A DNA stretch of 64,000 nt from Thermoactinospora rubra (GCF_002093975.1 NZ_KZ084327.1:62001-126000); one strand, 5' to 3'; counted from the first letter of the stretch, positions 8,993 through 17,804 are shown. Translations and numbers: made by a program. The notes: a model not told the origin generated them from the letters alone.

Positions 8993-9213
8993 CAGGAGAT
9001 CGCCGTGTGCGGCCGTTCCGCGCTGCTCCCCGCCCTGAAGGGTGGGGCCTCCGCGCTTCAGGAGAACTGGTGAACCCCGTGCGCGGCGGCTCCGGCCGGA
9101 TCGGCGATCTCGGCGACCTCCAGCACCTCGGGACCCCCGAAGCGCGTCACTCGCACAGCTCTCATGAAGAAGAGCCTGCAACCTCAAGCGAACTCGAGGT
9201 CAAGGCCGCCGGG

Positions 9214-10638
9214 TCAGCCTCCCGACACCAGCTTCTGGACCTGCTGGATGAGCACCATCACGGTCAGCGTGCCGAAGAAGGCCACCGACCACACCAGCGC
9301 CCCGAGCCGGTAGGAGCGGACCTTGAGCGGGCCGGGCAGCGCCCTGCGGTTGAGCACGATGAGCAGGATCGAGTAGACGAACATCATCACCGCGGCGAAG
9401 CTGGCCGACATGACCAGCAGGATGAGCGGCTGGTCGAAGCCCAGCAGCAGGATCGTCACGCCCACCGCCGTCATCGCCCAGACGATGATCGAGTAGAGCT
9501 TGCTCTCGGACGCGCCTCTGGCGTACACGGTCTTGATCACGTCGGCGGCCAGCCGCGAGGTGTAGTCGACGATGCCCATCGCCGAGGCGAACAGCGCCAG
9601 CGCGCCGATCACCCAGAACAGCACGCCGAACCAGGGCGCGACGACATCCTGCAGCACCTGGCCCTCGACCTGGAGGAAGCCGATGCTGTTGGCCAGCCCC
9701 TCCCGGCCGAAGACCGTGGAGTAGGCCAGCATCGACATCAGCGCGATCGTGATGAACGACACCGCGGCGAACGTCGCGCCCTGCTCGATGTTGGCGAAGC
9801 GCCACCACTGCCGCCAGCGGGCCAGGTTCTCCTTGGTGGGCGCGAACTGGAAGCCGGTCGAGGGGGCCGCCTCCTCACGGCCGGTGATCGGGCTGACCAG
9901 GCGCGGGACGTACAGGCCCATGCCGAAGCCCTTGTCGCGGATCCAGTTGCTCTGGCACAGGTTCTGCCCGCCGCCCGCGCCCGCGTAGGCGATCGCGCCC
10001 ATCAGCAGGGCCAGCTCCAGCGGCGGCGCCGGGAAGCTCGCGTCCACCGTGAGCCCGCGGGCCAGGTTCACCCACGCCTCGGAGGTGATGGCGAAGACGA
10101 TCGCGCCGATGACGAGGATCAGCACCAGGGCGATCTTGACGAAGATCACCCGCTCCAGCGCCGTGTAGATCACCGGGGCGAGCGTCAGGCCCAGCGCGAT
10201 GACCACCAGCATGCCGATCGCGATGTAGCGCGGGGTGCCGCCGGTCAGGTAGGTGACCATGGTGGCCGAGGTGGTCACCCAGCCGGGCCACAGGTTCGAC
10301 AGCAGCGTCATCAGCACGAAGACGATGCCCCAGTGCCGCCACAGCCGGCTGAAGCCGGTCAGGGCCGTCTCACCCGTGGCGAGCGTGTAGCGCTCGATCT
10401 CCATGTTCAGGAACCACTGGGTGAGGATGCCGATCGCCGCGCCCCAGATGAAGATCAGGCCGACCTGGGAGGCGATGTACGGCCACAGGATGAACTCGCC
10501 GGAAGCCAGGCCCACGCCCGCGCCGACGAGGCCGGGGCCGATGATCCGCCATGTCGAGCTCGGCGGCTCGGGCAGATCGCGTAGCGTCACCGGCGGCAGG
10601 TGCCTGGCCGGGACGGTGGGGGTGAAGTGCGCACTCAT
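9214..10638 (-). CDS. NRAMP-family-like integral membrane transporter
   Basis: A 474-residue membrane protein with about 11-12 transmembrane segments. Its first helix, GPGLVGAGVGLASGEFILWP, aligns with the first helix of NRAMP metal transporters, but the metal-binding DPGN is replaced by ASGE, and the sixth-helix MPH motif is replaced by AGAGGGQN. Such proteins are commonly labelled Nramp-family divalent metal transporters, yet without these ligands canonical manganese or iron transport is doubtful. It is the last gene of an operon with two peptidases and an acyltransferase, 9 bp after the latter, which hints at an organic substrate such as an amino acid or peptide (inference). Confidence 0.78.
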   Translation of the reverse strand: MSAHFTPTVPARHLPPVTLRDLPEPPSSTWRIIGPGLVGAGVGLASGEFILWPYIASQVGLIFIWGAAIGILTQWFLNMEIERYTLATGETALTGFSRLWRHWGIVFVLMTLLSNLWPGWVTTSATMVTYLTGGTPRYIAIGMLVVIALGLTLAPVIYTALERVIFVKIALVLILVIGAIVFAITSEAWVNLARGLTVDASFPAPPLELALLMGAIAYAGAGGGQNLCQSNWIRDKGFGMGLYVPRLVSPITGREEAAPSTGFQFAPTKENLARWRQWWRFANIEQGATFAAVSFITIALMSMLAYSTVFGREGLANSIGFLQVEGQVLQDVVAPWFGVLFWVIGALALFASAMGIVDYTSRLAADVIKTVYARGASESKLYSIIVWAMTAVGVTILLLGFDQPLILLVMSASFAAVMMFVYSILLIVLNRRALPGPLKVRSYRLGALVWSVAFFGTLTVMVLIQQVQKLVSGG

Positions 10639-10647
10639 AGAGCGGGA

Positions 10648-11337
10648 CTACCCCTTTATCGCGACATACTGCCCTTCCTTGGTGAATCCAATGACCTTGC
10701 CGCCCTCGGCCATGAGCCCGCCCAGCGTCTCCCGCAGCGCCAGCCGCCACCGCCTGGCCTCGGCCGGGTCGCGGGCGCGCAACGCCTCGACGTCCTCCGG
10801 CGTCGGCACCAGCACCGTGGGACCGGCCGGCGGCGGCTCCTCCCCGGCCAGCCGCCAGGCCACCAGCAGCCGGTCGGAGACGTCGCCCGCGTTCACCGCG
10901 TCGCCCATCGGGCCGTAGAAGTCCTCGAGGTACTCGCGCGGCCTGGCCCCCAGCTTGGCGATGTTGAAGTACGCGTTGCGCCGCACCAGCGGGTCGAAGG
11001 TCCACGTGACCGTGGTCAGGCCGCGCTCCAGGCACCAGGCCCTCTGGTGCATCTTGATCGCGTACCCGACGCCGCCGCCCGGCCGCAGGACGCCGGTGAT
11101 GTGCGAGTGCAGCGCGCCGCCCTCGGCCAGGAAGCCGACCGAGGCGCCCACCAGCTCGCCGCCCTCGTAGGCGCCCGCCACGTAGCCGCCCGCGTGCGCG
11201 AGCGCCACCATCAGCTCCACCGGCGCCGGCGCGCTGCCGGGGCCCGGATGCCAGATCGCGTCGAACAGGGCGTGGACCTCGGCGAACTCGCGGACGGTCC
11301 GCAGCTCGCGCACTGTGGTGGTCATGCGTTTGTCCAC
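10648..11337 (-). CDS. GNAT-superfamily acyltransferase (COG3375-like)
   Basis: A 229-residue protein with a GNAT fold in its first half (VAGAYEGGELVGASVGFLAEG, then HSHITGVLRPGGGVGYAIKMHQRAW with the acyl-CoA-binding GxG turn), followed by TWTFDPLVRRNAYFNIAKLGA, a stretch characteristic of COG3375. Characterised relatives include R-selective succinyltransferases that act on D-amino acids alongside N-succinylamino acid racemase and an M20 desuccinylase. An M20 gene lies 33 bp upstream in the same operon, which favours that role. The GTG at 11337 follows GGGGAGA; the ATG at 11325 is an alternative. Confidence 0.75.
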   Translation of the reverse strand: MDKRMTTTVRELRTVREFAEVHALFDAIWHPGPGSAPAPVELMVALAHAGGYVAGAYEGGELVGASVGFLAEGGALHSHITGVLRPGGGVGYAIKMHQRAWCLERGLTTVTWTFDPLVRRNAYFNIAKLGARPREYLEDFYGPMGDAVNAGDVSDRLLVAWRLAGEEPPPAGPTVLVPTPEDVEALRARDPAEARRWRLALRETLGGLMAEGGKVIGFTKEGQYVAIKG

Positions 11338-11370
11338 CGCGTCTCCCCGGTGTTGCCTTGCGGCGGTTCC

Positions 11371-12510
11371 CTACAGTGTTTCCCCGGTCTCCCCGGTCTC
11401 CCCGGGGTGTTTCTCCATGGCGCCGGTCAGCACCTCCTCCACCAGGCCTCGCAGCAGCGCCGTACGGCGCGGCAGCTCGGCGACCACCACGTGCTCGTGG
11501 TCGGCGTGGGCGCCGCCGCCCACCGCGCCCAGCCCGTCGAGCGTGGGGCAGCCCACCCCGGCGGTGAAGTTGCCGTCCGAGGCGCCGCCCACCGCCGTGC
11601 CGGTCAGCGGGCCGATGCCGAGCCGTCCGGCCACGGCCTGGGCCAGCCGGAACAGCCCGGCCGACATCGAGGCCTCCATGGGCGGCCGGTTGGGCCCGCC
11701 GGAGACCTCGATGCGCGTGCCCTCCAGCACCGGGGCCAGGCCGCGCATGGCCTGGTCCACCCGCTCCTGCTCGGCCACGGTCGGCACGCGCACGTCGACG
11801 GCGACCTGGGCCCTGGCCGGCACCGTGTTGAAGGTCGTGCCGCCGGACAGCACGGTCGGGGTGACCGTCGTACGGCCCAGCACGCCGTCCGCGTCGGTGC
11901 CGGATCCCATGGCGGCGATCGCGAGGATCTGGTGGGCCAGCTCCACCCCGGCGTTGGCGCCCTTGTCCGGCTCCAGTCCCGCGTGGGCGGCTTTGCCGTA
12001 CACCGAGACCACGTAGTCGGAGGTGCCCTTGCGGGCCAGCTTGAGCGCCCCGCCGTCGGCGCTGGCCTCCAGCACGAAGGCGGCGCGCAGGCCGCGGGCG
12101 GACTCCTCGATCAGCCGCCGGGAGCTGCGCGAGCCGACCTCCTCGTCGCCGGTGATCAGCACGCTGACGCCATCCAGATCCCTCAAGCCGGAAAGAGCAT
12201 GAAATATCTGGACGAGTCCGGCTTTCATGTCGAACACGCCCGGCCCGCGGGCGATGCCGTCCACGACCGACCACGGGTGCGTGCGCAGCGAGCCGATGGG
12301 CCAGACCGTGTCGTGGTGGCCGAGCAGCAGCACCCTCGGCTCGCCGAACCTCCAGCGCAGGTGCGTCACGCCGTCGGCCACGACGTACTCCGGCTCGGCC
12401 CCCAGCAGCCGCCTGCCCAGCGCGCCGACCACCTTGGCGCTGCGCGCGACGGCCTCCAGATCGGAGGAGAACGACTCGCAGACGACGAGCTCTTCCAGGT
12501 CCTCGATCAC
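11371..12510 (-). CDS. M20-family metallopeptidase / N-acyl amino acid hydrolase
   Basis: A 379-residue di-zinc amidohydrolase of the CPG2/ArgE group. Metal ligands and catalytic residues are visible: LLLGHHDTVWP (His and catalytic Asp), GPGVFDMKAG (bridging Asp), ITGDEEVGS (catalytic Glu and metal Glu), FVLEAS, and a C-terminal GGGAHADHEHV His. The dimerisation domain lies at about 175-290. It starts with GTG at 12510, overlapping the stop of the dipeptidase. Likely reactions are removal of an acyl or glutamyl group from an amino acid. The extreme C-terminus reads GETGETGET because of a 9-bp tandem repeat (about 11373-11402). Confidence 0.88.
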   Translation of the reverse strand: MIEDLEELVVCESFSSDLEAVARSAKVVGALGRRLLGAEPEYVVADGVTHLRWRFGEPRVLLLGHHDTVWPIGSLRTHPWSVVDGIARGPGVFDMKAGLVQIFHALSGLRDLDGVSVLITGDEEVGSRSSRRLIEESARGLRAAFVLEASADGGALKLARKGTSDYVVSVYGKAAHAGLEPDKGANAGVELAHQILAIAAMGSGTDADGVLGRTTVTPTVLSGGTTFNTVPARAQVAVDVRVPTVAEQERVDQAMRGLAPVLEGTRIEVSGGPNRPPMEASMSAGLFRLAQAVAGRLGIGPLTGTAVGGASDGNFTAGVGCPTLDGLGAVGGGAHADHEHVVVAELPRRTALLRGLVEEVLTGAMEKHPGETGETGETL

Positions 12511-13535
12511 GCCAGCCGCTCCTTGAGGAACCGGTGCATGTTCCCGCCCATGATCTTGAGCGTGTCCTCCTCGCTGAAGCCCCGCTTGAGCAGGCCCTCG
12601 GTCACCATCGGCAGCCCAGAGGGCCCCTCCAGGCCGGGGATCGCGGCACGCGCGTCGATGCCGCGCACCATGGGCGGCGTCTCGCAGCACCACTGCGGGG
12701 TCAGGTCGTCCATCACCTCGCGGATGAAGTCCGCGCCGATGCCGACGTGGTCGACGCCGACCACGCCCGCGATGTGCTCGAAGTGGTCCAGCAGGTCATC
12801 CAGCGTGGCCTCGCCCTCGGTCAGGAACGCCGCCAGGAAGTTCACGCAGATCAGCCCGCCCGTGGCCGCCACGCCGCGCAGCTGCTCGTCGGTCAGGTTG
12901 CGGTGGTGGTCGCGCAGGGCCCTCGCCGAGGAGTGCGTGGCCATGACGGGCTTGGCGGCCAGCTCCAGCACGTGGGCCACGCCTGAGGCGCCCAGGTGGG
13001 AGACGTCGAAGACGATGCCGAGCCGTTCCATCTCCCGCAGCGCGGCCACGCCGTGCGAGGTCAGCCCGCTGCCGGTGGCGTCCTCGCCGCTGCCGTCGGC
13101 CAGCGGCGTGCGGCCCCAGTGCGCGATCGAGGCGATGCGCACCCCGAGGCGGTGCATCGTCGCGATCAGCTCGATGCTGGCGTCGATGCCCGGCATGCTC
13201 TCCAGAGCCAGCACCAGCGCGATCTTCCGCTCGGCGAGCGCCTGGTCGATCTCCGCCCCGGTACGGCACAGCCGTACCGCGTCGGGGTTGCCCTCGGCGA
13301 TGACGTGGGCGCACTCGATCATGCGCAGGGTCTGCCGGAGCGCCCCCTCGGGACGGTACTGGTCGTCGATGAAGACGGGCAGGACCTGGAGCCTGACCCC
13401 GCCGGCCCGCAGCTGCGGCAGCCAGCGCTCGCGGAAGAACTCCGGCCACCACTCCCGTGGTCGGGCGGACACGGCCATCAACAGGTCGTTGTGGGCGTCG
13501 GCGACGACGGCCTGCTCGTGGAGGGGATGCGTCAT
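12507..13535 (-). CDS. Membrane-dipeptidase family (M19) dipeptidase
   Basis: A 342-residue TIM-barrel zinc dipeptidase. The M19 signature is present: ADAHNDLL (first His and Asp), LALESMPG (bridging Glu), FDVSHLG and MATHSSAR (two metal His), HHRNLTDEQ and GIGADF. Bacterial members prefer dipeptides with a C-terminal D-residue and some open N-acyl D-amino acids. No signal peptide is visible, so it acts in the cytoplasm. It is the first gene of the reverse operon M19-M20-GNAT-carrier, fitting a pathway that frees D-amino acids and converts them (inference). Confidence 0.9.
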   Translation of the reverse strand: MTHPLHEQAVVADAHNDLLMAVSARPREWWPEFFRERWLPQLRAGGVRLQVLPVFIDDQYRPEGALRQTLRMIECAHVIAEGNPDAVRLCRTGAEIDQALAERKIALVLALESMPGIDASIELIATMHRLGVRIASIAHWGRTPLADGSGEDATGSGLTSHGVAALREMERLGIVFDVSHLGASGVAHVLELAAKPVMATHSSARALRDHHRNLTDEQLRGVAATGGLICVNFLAAFLTEGEATLDDLLDHFEHIAGVVGVDHVGIGADFIREVMDDLTPQWCCETPPMVRGIDARAAIPGLEGPSGLPMVTEGLLKRGFSEEDTLKIMGGNMHRFLKERLA

Positions 13536-13593
13536 GGAGGCGACGTTACCCTGTCCGCTCGGCCGGCCTCTTGTGCGCTCGCACGAACCGGCC

Positions 13594-15030
13594 TCACCCG
13601 AACCGGTAGGCCCGCGCGGGCGGCCTGGCCGTGAGGCGCCGGTAGAGGGTGGTGGGCCCCGGCCAGTTGTTGGTGATGCGGCCGCCGGCGGTCTTGTACC
13701 AGCTCTGGCAGCCCGCGCCCCACACCATCCGCTCCATCGCCCGGTTCAGCTGCCGGGTCCAGGCCGCCATCGTCTCCGGCCTGACCTCCATGGGCCCTCT
13801 CGCCGCCAGGTACGGCAGGCAGTTCATGATGTGGGCGACCTGGCACTCGATCATGAAGATGATCGAGTTGTGGCCGAGATTGGTGTTCGGGCCGTAGAGC
13901 AGGAACAGGTTGGGGAAGTTCGGCACCGAGATGCCCAGGTAGGCCTCGGCGCCGTCGCGCCACTGCTCGTGGAGGTCGGCCCCGCCCCTGCCGGTGATCT
14001 TCATGGGGACCAGGAACTCGGTGCTCCTGAAGCCCGTGCCGTACACGATCGTGCCGACCTCGTGCAGGCGGCCGTCGGCGGTCTCGATCCCCTGCGGGGC
14101 GATCCGCGTGATCTTCTCGGTGACCACCTCGACGTTGGGGCGGGTGAGCGCCGGGTAGAACCTGCTGTCGATCACCACGCGCTTGCAGCCGGGCGGGTAG
14201 TCGGGGGTGAGCTTGGCCCGCAGCTCGGGGTCCTTGACCTGGTCGTGCAGGTGGGCGAGCGCGCGCCTGCGCAGCAGGTCCGTGCTCCAGCCGCGGGCGA
14301 GGGCGGGGTAGAGGGTGTTCTCGGCGTACCGGTAGATCCACTCGCGGTAGGCGCGCTGGAGGCCGGGGACGTAGCGGAACGCCTTCCGCGCGAGGGGGCC
14401 GAACTCGGCGTCGGGCTTGGGGATCACCCAGTTGGGCGTGCGCTGGAAGACCTTCAGCGCACGCGCCCGCTTGGCGACCTCGGGGATGAACTGGGCGGCG
14501 GAGGAGCCGGTGCCGATGACCGCCACGTCGCGGCCGGTGAGGTCGTGGTCGTGGTTCCAGCGGGCGGAGTGGAAGGCGACGCCCTCGAAGGTGGACATTC
14601 CCGGAATGTCGGGCAGGTGGGGGCGGTTGAGCTGGCCCACCGCGGCGACCACGACGTCGAAGTCCTCGGCGGCGCCGTCCCTGGTGGTGACGCGCCAGGC
14701 GGTGCCGGTGAAGGTGGCGGTGGCGACTTCGGTGTTGAACCTGATTTTTCGCCTGACGTCGTATTTATCGGCGCAATGCTCTAAATAGCCAAGGATTTCC
14801 GATTGGGCGGGGTAGCGGCGGGTCCAGCTCGTGTACCGCTCGAAGGAGTAGGAGTACAGGTGCGAGGGGATGTCGCACGCGGCGCCCGGATAGCTGTTGT
14901 CGCGCCACGTGCCGCCGACCGTGGCGCCCTTCTCGAAGACGGTGTAGCTCGTGATCCCCTCGCGTTGCAGCCGGATCGCCATGCACAGCCCGCCGAACCC
15001 CGCTCCGATGATCGCGACCCTTGGCGCCAT
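13594..15030 (-). CDS. Flavin-containing monooxygenase (Baeyer-Villiger type)
   Basis: A 478-residue class B flavoprotein monooxygenase. It has an N-terminal FAD Rossmann motif GAGFGG, the ATG-like GGTWRDNSYPGAACDIPSHLY segment shared by BVMOs, the fingerprint FEGVAFHSARWNHD (F-x-G-x3-H-x3-W) near residue 155, and a second NADPH dinucleotide motif GTGSSAAQFIPEVA. These enzymes insert oxygen next to a ketone carbonyl or oxidise heteroatoms. GGAGG precedes the ATG at 15030. It stands alone, so no substrate can be inferred; length is slightly below typical cyclohexanone monooxygenases. Confidence 0.9.
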   Translation of the reverse strand: MAPRVAIIGAGFGGLCMAIRLQREGITSYTVFEKGATVGGTWRDNSYPGAACDIPSHLYSYSFERYTSWTRRYPAQSEILGYLEHCADKYDVRRKIRFNTEVATATFTGTAWRVTTRDGAAEDFDVVVAAVGQLNRPHLPDIPGMSTFEGVAFHSARWNHDHDLTGRDVAVIGTGSSAAQFIPEVAKRARALKVFQRTPNWVIPKPDAEFGPLARKAFRYVPGLQRAYREWIYRYAENTLYPALARGWSTDLLRRRALAHLHDQVKDPELRAKLTPDYPPGCKRVVIDSRFYPALTRPNVEVVTEKITRIAPQGIETADGRLHEVGTIVYGTGFRSTEFLVPMKITGRGGADLHEQWRDGAEAYLGISVPNFPNLFLLYGPNTNLGHNSIIFMIECQVAHIMNCLPYLAARGPMEVRPETMAAWTRQLNRAMERMVWGAGCQSWYKTAGGRITNNWPGPTTLYRRLTARPPARAYRFG

Positions 15031-15109
15031 CCCCAGCCTCCGCTTGGTCAGGATCTGCTTACATTACGCCGAACCGTGTTCGGTGGACAGCCCTCGATAC
15101 CCTTCCTGC

Positions 15110-15913
15110 GTGACACAGCTCGCGGATGTCATCAAGGAGCTCGAACGGGCCTACCCGCCGGAGCGCGCGGAGTCCTGGGACGCGGTCGGCCTGGTCTGCG
15201 GGGACCCGGCACAGCCGGTGCGCAGGGTGCTCTTCGCGGTGGACCCCGTCCCCGTGGTGGCCGAGGAGGCCCTGGAGTGGGGCGCCGACCTCATCGTCTG
15301 CCACCACCCGCTCTTCCTGCGCGGCACCACCAGCGTCGCCGCGACCACCTACAAGGGACGCCTGGTCCACCGGCTCATCAAGAACGACGTCGCCCTCTAC
15401 ACCGCCCACACCAACGCCGACGTGGCCAACCCGGGCGTCTCCGACGCGCTCGCCCGCGCCGTCGGCCTGACCGGCGACCTGGTGCCGCTGCAGCCGCTGC
15501 CCGACGACCCGTGGCGGGGCCTGGGCCGCATCGGGGAGTTGCCGCCGGGCACGACGCTGGCCGACTTCGCGCAAGCCGTACGGCAAGGGCTGCCCGAGAC
15601 GGCGTGGGGCATCAGGGTCGCGGGCGATCCCGGCCGCCCCGTGCGCCGGGTGGCCGTCAGCGGCGGCGCCGGCGACTCCCTGCTCGGTACGGCTCGCGCC
15701 GCCGGCGTCGACGTCTTCCTCACCGCCGACCTGCGGCACCATCCGGCCAGCGAGTTCGTCGAGACCGGCGGCCCCGCCCTGATCGACGCCGCCCACTGGG
15801 CCACCGAATGGCCATGGCTGGACAGCGCCGCGTCGATGCTGGCCGCCAGTGGCGTTACGGTTGAGACGCGCGTCTCCGCCACGGTCACGGATGCTTGGAC
15901 AAGAGGATACTGA
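15110..15913 (+). CDS. NIF3-like dinuclear metal centre protein
   Basis: A 267-residue protein of the NIF3/YbgI (DUF34) family, a toroidal hexamer with a two-metal site. Ligand motifs are ICHHPLFLRG (His pair), YTAHTNAD, and the C-terminal LIDAAHWATEWP. Proposed roles include GTP cyclohydrolase-like or metal-chaperone activity, but the physiological function is unsettled. The GTG at 15110 has no clear ribosome binding site and a TACCCT box 8 bases upstream, so the mRNA may be leaderless. The next two genes follow at once, as in most actinomycetes. Confidence 0.9.
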   Translation: MTQLADVIKELERAYPPERAESWDAVGLVCGDPAQPVRRVLFAVDPVPVVAEEALEWGADLIVCHHPLFLRGTTSVAATTYKGRLVHRLIKNDVALYTAHTNADVANPGVSDALARAVGLTGDLVPLQPLPDDPWRGLGRIGELPPGTTLADFAQAVRQGLPETAWGIRVAGDPGRPVRRVAVSGGAGDSLLGTARAAGVDVFLTADLRHHPASEFVETGGPALIDAAHWATEWPWLDSAASMLAASGVTVETRVSATVTDAWTRGY

Positions 15914-15915
15914 TC

Positions 15916-16656
15916 ATGAAAGCCGCCCCTGAAGCCCAGCAGCGACTGCTCGACCTCGCCGAGCTCGACGCCGCCGCCGACCGCCTGACGCACCGCCGCC
16001 GCACCCTGCCCGAGCTGGCGGAGATCGAGGAGCTCACCAAGACCTACGCCCGCCTGGTCACCCAGGTGATCGAGGCCGAGACCGAGGCCGCCGACCTGGC
16101 GCGCGAGCAGGCCAAGGCCGAGGCCGACGTCGACACCGTCCGCCAGCGCGCCGAGCGCGACCAAAAGCGCCTGGACTCCGGCCAGGTCACCTCGCCCAAG
16201 GACCTGGCCAACCTCCAGTCGGAGATCGCCTCCCTGCACAGGCGCCAGGGCGACCTCGAGGAGGTCGTGCTGGAGATCATGGAGCGCCGGGAGGCCGCCG
16301 ACACCAGGGCCACCGACCTGACGGCCAGGCGCGACGAGGTCGCCGCCGCCAGGGCCAGGCTGGAGGAGCGGCGCGACGCGGCCTTCGTGGAGATCGACAA
16401 GGAGGCGGCCGAGCTGAAGACCCGCCGCGCCGCCCTCGCCGGGGACATCCCGTCCGACCTGCTGGCGCTGTATGAGAAGCTGCGCGAGCAGTACGGCGTG
16501 GGCGCCGCGATGCTGCGCGGCGGCCGTTGCCAGGGATGCAAGGTCGTGCTGTCGATCGCGGACATGAACCGCATCAAGGCCGCCCCCGCCGACGAGGTGG
16601 TCCGCTGCGAGGAGTGCCGCCGCATCCTCGTCCGCACCTCCGAGTCCGGCCTGTGA
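15916..16656 (+). CDS. Coiled-coil protein with C4 zinc ribbon (COG1579)
   Basis: A 246-residue protein. Residues 10-180 are rich in Ala, Glu and Arg and form a long antiparallel coiled coil; the C-terminus has CQGCKVVLS and CEECRRIL, a four-Cys zinc ribbon. COG1579 members are widespread next to NIF3 and RNase H genes and are thought to bind nucleic acid, but no activity is established. AAGAGGA sits 8 bases before the ATG at 15916. The stop overlaps the GTG of the RNase H gene. Confidence 0.9.
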   Translation: MKAAPEAQQRLLDLAELDAAADRLTHRRRTLPELAEIEELTKTYARLVTQVIEAETEAADLAREQAKAEADVDTVRQRAERDQKRLDSGQVTSPKDLANLQSEIASLHRRQGDLEEVVLEIMERREAADTRATDLTARRDEVAAARARLEERRDAAFVEIDKEAAELKTRRAALAGDIPSDLLALYEKLREQYGVGAAMLRGGRCQGCKVVLSIADMNRIKAAPADEVVRCEECRRILVRTSESGL

Positions 16657-17804
16657 CCGCCTACGTCGTGGAGGCCGACGGCGGCTCGCGCGGCAACCCC
16701 GGGCCGGCGGGCTACGGCGCCGTGGTGCGCGACGCGGCCACCGGGCAGGTGCTGGCCGAGGTCGCCGAGGCGATCGGGCTGGCCACCAACAACGTGGCGG
16801 AGTACAGAGGGCTGATCGCGGGCCTGCGGGCGGTGCTCGACCTCGCGGGGGAGGGGGCCTCGGTCGCGGTCAGGATGGACTCCAAGCTCGTCGTCGAGCA
16901 GATGGCGGGACGCTGGAAGATCAAGCACGAGGGGCTGCGCCCGCTGGCGCTGGAGGCGGCGGACCTGGCCCGGCGGCTGCGGGTCACCGAGTGGACGTGG
17001 ATCCCGCGCGAGCGCAACGCCGACGCCGACCGGCTGGCCAACGAGGCCATGGACGCGGCGGCCAAGGGGCTGGCGTGGCAGGGCGGCGGCTCCGCCGTAC
17101 CGGAGACAGGGGCTCCGGCGACCGGCTCCGCGCCTGAGGCGGCGGCAGGCGAACGGGACAGGACCGCCACGGGGTGGCGGAGCCCCGCGAGCACGACCGC
17201 CACGTCGGTGTTCCTGCTGCGGCACGGCGAGACGCCGCTGTCGGTGGAGCGGCGCTTCTCCGGCCTCGGCGACGCCGAGCTCACCCCGGCGGGGCTCGGC
17301 CAGGCGGCCAAGGCGGCCGAACGGCTGGCCGGCGAGCGGCTGGAGGCCGTCGTCAGCTCGCCGCTGAAGCGCGCGCGGCAGACCGCGGAGGCGGTGGCGC
17401 GCCTGACCGGCCTGGAGGTCGAGGTCGACGAGGACCTGCGGGAGACCGACTTCGGGGCGTGGGAGGGGCACACGTTCGCCGAGGTCCAGCAGCGCTGGCC
17501 GGAGGAACTGGCGGCCTGGCTGGCCGACCCGGACGTCGCGCCGCCGGGCGGGGAGAGCTTCGCGGTGACGGCGCGACGGGTCCAGCGGTTCAGGGACCGG
17601 CTGCTCGCGCGCCACGAGGGCAGGCGCCTCGTCGTCGTCTCGCACGTCACGCCGATCAAGATGCTGCTGCGCTTCGCGCTGCTGGCCCCGCCCGCCTCGC
17701 TGTACCGCATGCACCTGGATCTGGCGTGCCTGTCCCTGGTGGACTACCACTCCGACGGCCAGGCGGTGGTCAGGTCCTTCAACGACACCTCGCACCTTCG
17801 CTGA
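16653..17804 (+). CDS. Bifunctional RNase H / acid phosphatase
   Basis: A 383-residue two-domain protein like mycobacterial Rv2228c. Residues 1-135 form a type I RNase H domain with the acidic set Asp9 (EADGGSRGNPG), Glu in NNVAEYRGL, Asp in VRMDSKL and Asp in ADRLANEAMD. After a low-complexity linker (about 140-185), residues 186-383 form a histidine phosphatase domain with LLRHGET and a second His in VVSHVTPIK. The first removes RNA from RNA-DNA hybrids; the second resembles alpha-ribazole phosphatase CobC. It overlaps the preceding gene by 4 bp. Confidence 0.93.
   Translation: MTAYVVEADGGSRGNPGPAGYGAVVRDAATGQVLAEVAEAIGLATNNVAEYRGLIAGLRAVLDLAGEGASVAVRMDSKLVVEQMAGRWKIKHEGLRPLALEAADLARRLRVTEWTWIPRERNADADRLANEAMDAAAKGLAWQGGGSAVPETGAPATGSAPEAAAGERDRTATGWRSPASTTATSVFLLRHGETPLSVERRFSGLGDAELTPAGLGQAAKAAERLAGERLEAVVSSPLKRARQTAEAVARLTGLEVEVDEDLRETDFGAWEGHTFAEVQQRWPEELAAWLADPDVAPPGGESFAVTARRVQRFRDRLLARHEGRRLVVVSHVTPIKMLLRFALLAPPASLYRMHLDLACLSLVDYHSDGQAVVRSFNDTSHLR

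Larger units (their letters stand above)
7716..9066 (-). mobile_element. IS200/IS605-family element, IS1341-like (tnpB only)
   Basis: A roughly 1.35-kb element with a single gene, tnpB, and no Y1 transposase tnpA, so any movement would need a TnpA in trans. The left end (5' of tnpB, about 9020-9066) has the inverted repeat CTGAAG...CTTCAG. The right end has a CCCTC...GAGGG hairpin followed by GAGGACGTCAA, the usual closing sequence of this group. Both flanks carry GGAGAA on the plus strand (7710-7715 and 9061-9066); since these elements normally make no target duplication, the exact left border is 9060 or 9066. It lies inside an alcohol dehydrogenase remnant. Confidence 0.87.
7512..9165 (-). 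pseudogene. Zinc-type alcohol dehydrogenase/quinone oxidoreductase remnant, split by the TnpB element
   Basis: Outside the transposon both ends of one MDR-family gene can be read. From ATG 9165 comes the N-terminus MRAVRVTRFGGPEVLEVAEI, and before the TAG at 7512 the C-terminus FPLERVADAHRLSEEGHLLGKIVVAI. Joining the flanks at the repeated TTCTCC gives an in-frame product of only about 100 residues, whereas the family is 310-330. The central catalytic and NADPH-binding parts are missing, so the gene seems to have lost about 210 codons as well as being interrupted. It cannot encode a working dehydrogenase. Confidence 0.75.
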
